NCBI GenBank assembly: GCA_016839165.1
Contig: CP069300.1
Coordinates: 6,076,001 to 6,140,000, forward strand
Length of the DNA stretch: 64,000 nt
Source: Bradyrhizobium sp. PSBB068
Lineage (GTDB): Bacteria > Pseudomonadota > Alphaproteobacteria > Rhizobiales > Xanthobacteraceae
Direction of reading: 5' to 3'
The position numbers and the translations under genes are program-made. Of the stretch, positions 63,258-64,000 are shown one piece after another. Position 1 is the first letter of the stretch. Every line of letters starts with the position of its first letter. Under the pieces are notes generated by a model that saw nothing but the letters and a program-made list of their open reading frames with translations, had not been told where the DNA came from and ran no database searches.

Positions 63258-63294
63258 ACTGATGATAGAAGGCGCGCGCGCCATGTCATTCTTC

Positions 63295-63380
63295 CGTCAT
63301 TGCGAGCTAAGCGAAGCAATCCATCGGACCGCATACGCGGAACGATGGATTGCTTCGTCGCTTCGCTCCCCGCAATGACG
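63295..63380. repeat. Long palindromic intergenic repeat
   Basis: CGTCATTGCG (63295-63304) pairs with CGCAATGACG (63371-63380), and GAAGCAATCCATCG (63313-63326) with CGATGGATTGCTTC (63343-63356). From memory this 'GAAGCAATCCAT' unit is a high-copy repeat of Bradyrhizobium and relatives. Confidence 0.85.
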
Positions 63381-63403
63381 CCGAGAGACGAGCGGCGGGC
63401 CTC

Positions 63404-64000
63404 TCAGTTCCCCGTCTGAAGCTCCCCGAAGCGATCCCAGGTCTTGCCGTTGAAGCGCATCAGCTGCATCTGGTCGACCGGCACATGGTCGACCGAGGAC
63501 GTGTTGACCTTGATGCCCGGCAGCAGCATCGGCAATTCCAGATCCCTGATCGCGAACGCCTGCCGCAGAATGTTCTCGGTCGAGAGATCGTCGCCGCAGG
63601 CCTTCAGCACCGCCTCCAACGCCATCGCGCTGTTATAAGCGTTGACGTAGTTGGTGTCGTGCTGATCGCCTTCAGGCAGGTATCTGGTCATGAAGTCGCG
63701 CCAGCCCTTCATGCCGGGATCATCCTTCCAGACCGGATCGTCCGGATCCTTCACATAAGCCGTTGAGATGATGCCGGTGCCGGCTTCGACGCCAGCCGGC
63801 TGCATCACGGTCGAGATCCATACCGCAGTGTTGGACAGGAAAGTCATCGGCCGCCAGCCGATCTCGAAGGCTTTGCGGATCGACTGCGCGGCGAATTTCG
63901 GCGTCGCCGCGATCACAAAGACGTCGGCATTGGTGGCCTTCAGCTTGACGATCTGCGAGTCGATCGTCGGGTCCGATATCTCATAGGTCGCAACGGTGAC
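63404..64000 (-). CDS. Branched-chain amino acid-type ABC substrate-binding protein (partial)
   Basis: C-terminal 198 residues; the start lies beyond the window edge. It reads VATYEISDPTIDSQIVKLKA, TNADVFVIAATPKFAAQSI and NYVNAYNSAMALEAVLKACG, as in LivK/LivJ-like periplasmic binding proteins (Peripla_BP_6). Ligand cannot be told from this part. Confidence 0.88.
   Translation of the reverse strand, partial: VTVATYEISDPTIDSQIVKLKATNADVFVIAATPKFAAQSIRKAFEIGWRPMTFLSNTAVWISTVMQPAGVEAGTGIISTAYVKDPDDPVWKDDPGMKGWRDFMTRYLPEGDQHDTNYVNAYNSAMALEAVLKACGDDLSTENILRQAFAIRDLELPMLLPGIKVNTSSVDHVPVDQMQLMRFNGKTWDRFGELQTGN

Overview
The window looks like the chromosome of a Bradyrhizobium-type alphaproteobacterium (Nitrobacteraceae). 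The GC content is high, and it carries complete fixNOQP and fixGHIS operons, fixLJ, a fixK-type regulator, polyhydroxybutyrate genes, DUF2312 and DUF1244 housekeeping genes, and palindromic intergenic repeats of the kind common in Bradyrhizobium. No tRNA, rRNA, insertion sequence, phage or CRISPR array was seen.

Left flank (1-10.3 kb): the start of a lysine-rich protein, a sigma-54 activator, two cell-wall enzymes (an L,D-transpeptidase and a DUF882/M15 peptidase), a decayed adenylate cyclase gene, a MarR-AraC regulator pair, a small soluble protein and an Nramp-like transporter. Right flank (57-64 kb): DUF2312, DUF1244, DUF1036, pyruvate kinase, OsmC, a TetR regulator, a large membrane protein and the end of an amino-acid ABC binding protein.

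Centre (about 10.3-56.8 kb): a micro-oxic and anaerobic island. On the minus strand lie the cbb3 oxidase operon (a DUF6455 gene, then fixN, fixO, fixQ, fixP) and its assembly operon fixGHIS. After these come CBS-domain proteins, a phasin, fixLJ, a chemoreceptor-PilZ fusion, hemN, phosphoketolase plus acetate kinase, an Mla-type lipid ABC transporter, an acyl-CoA synthetase/acetyltransferase, an alcohol dehydrogenase with a kinase-like partner, phaB and phaC, a universal stress protein, a small cytochrome c, fixK, a hemerythrin, and a short PPDK-like protein next to a large unknown protein.

Reading the intergenic spacers by eye gives 22 matches to the FixK/FNR-type palindrome TTG(A/C)-N6-(T/G)CAA, all between 10,350 and 56,786 and mostly 50-100 bp before a gene. 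I found none in the spacers of either flank. Three promoters in the island that lack a full box (the chemoreceptor, a 50-residue protein and fixK) instead share TACTTAG, whose reverse complement resembles a FixJ half-site. The layout therefore reads as one regulatory circuit: FixL senses oxygen, FixJ acts on fixK and a few other genes, and FixK acts on a block for micro-oxic respiration, haem synthesis, fermentative ATP production, carbon storage, membrane maintenance and stress. The least explained part is the FixK-box-linked pair at 52.2-55.8 kb: a large unknown protein with a frameshift, followed by a pyruvate-phosphate-dikinase-like protein that lacks the PEP/pyruvate domain.
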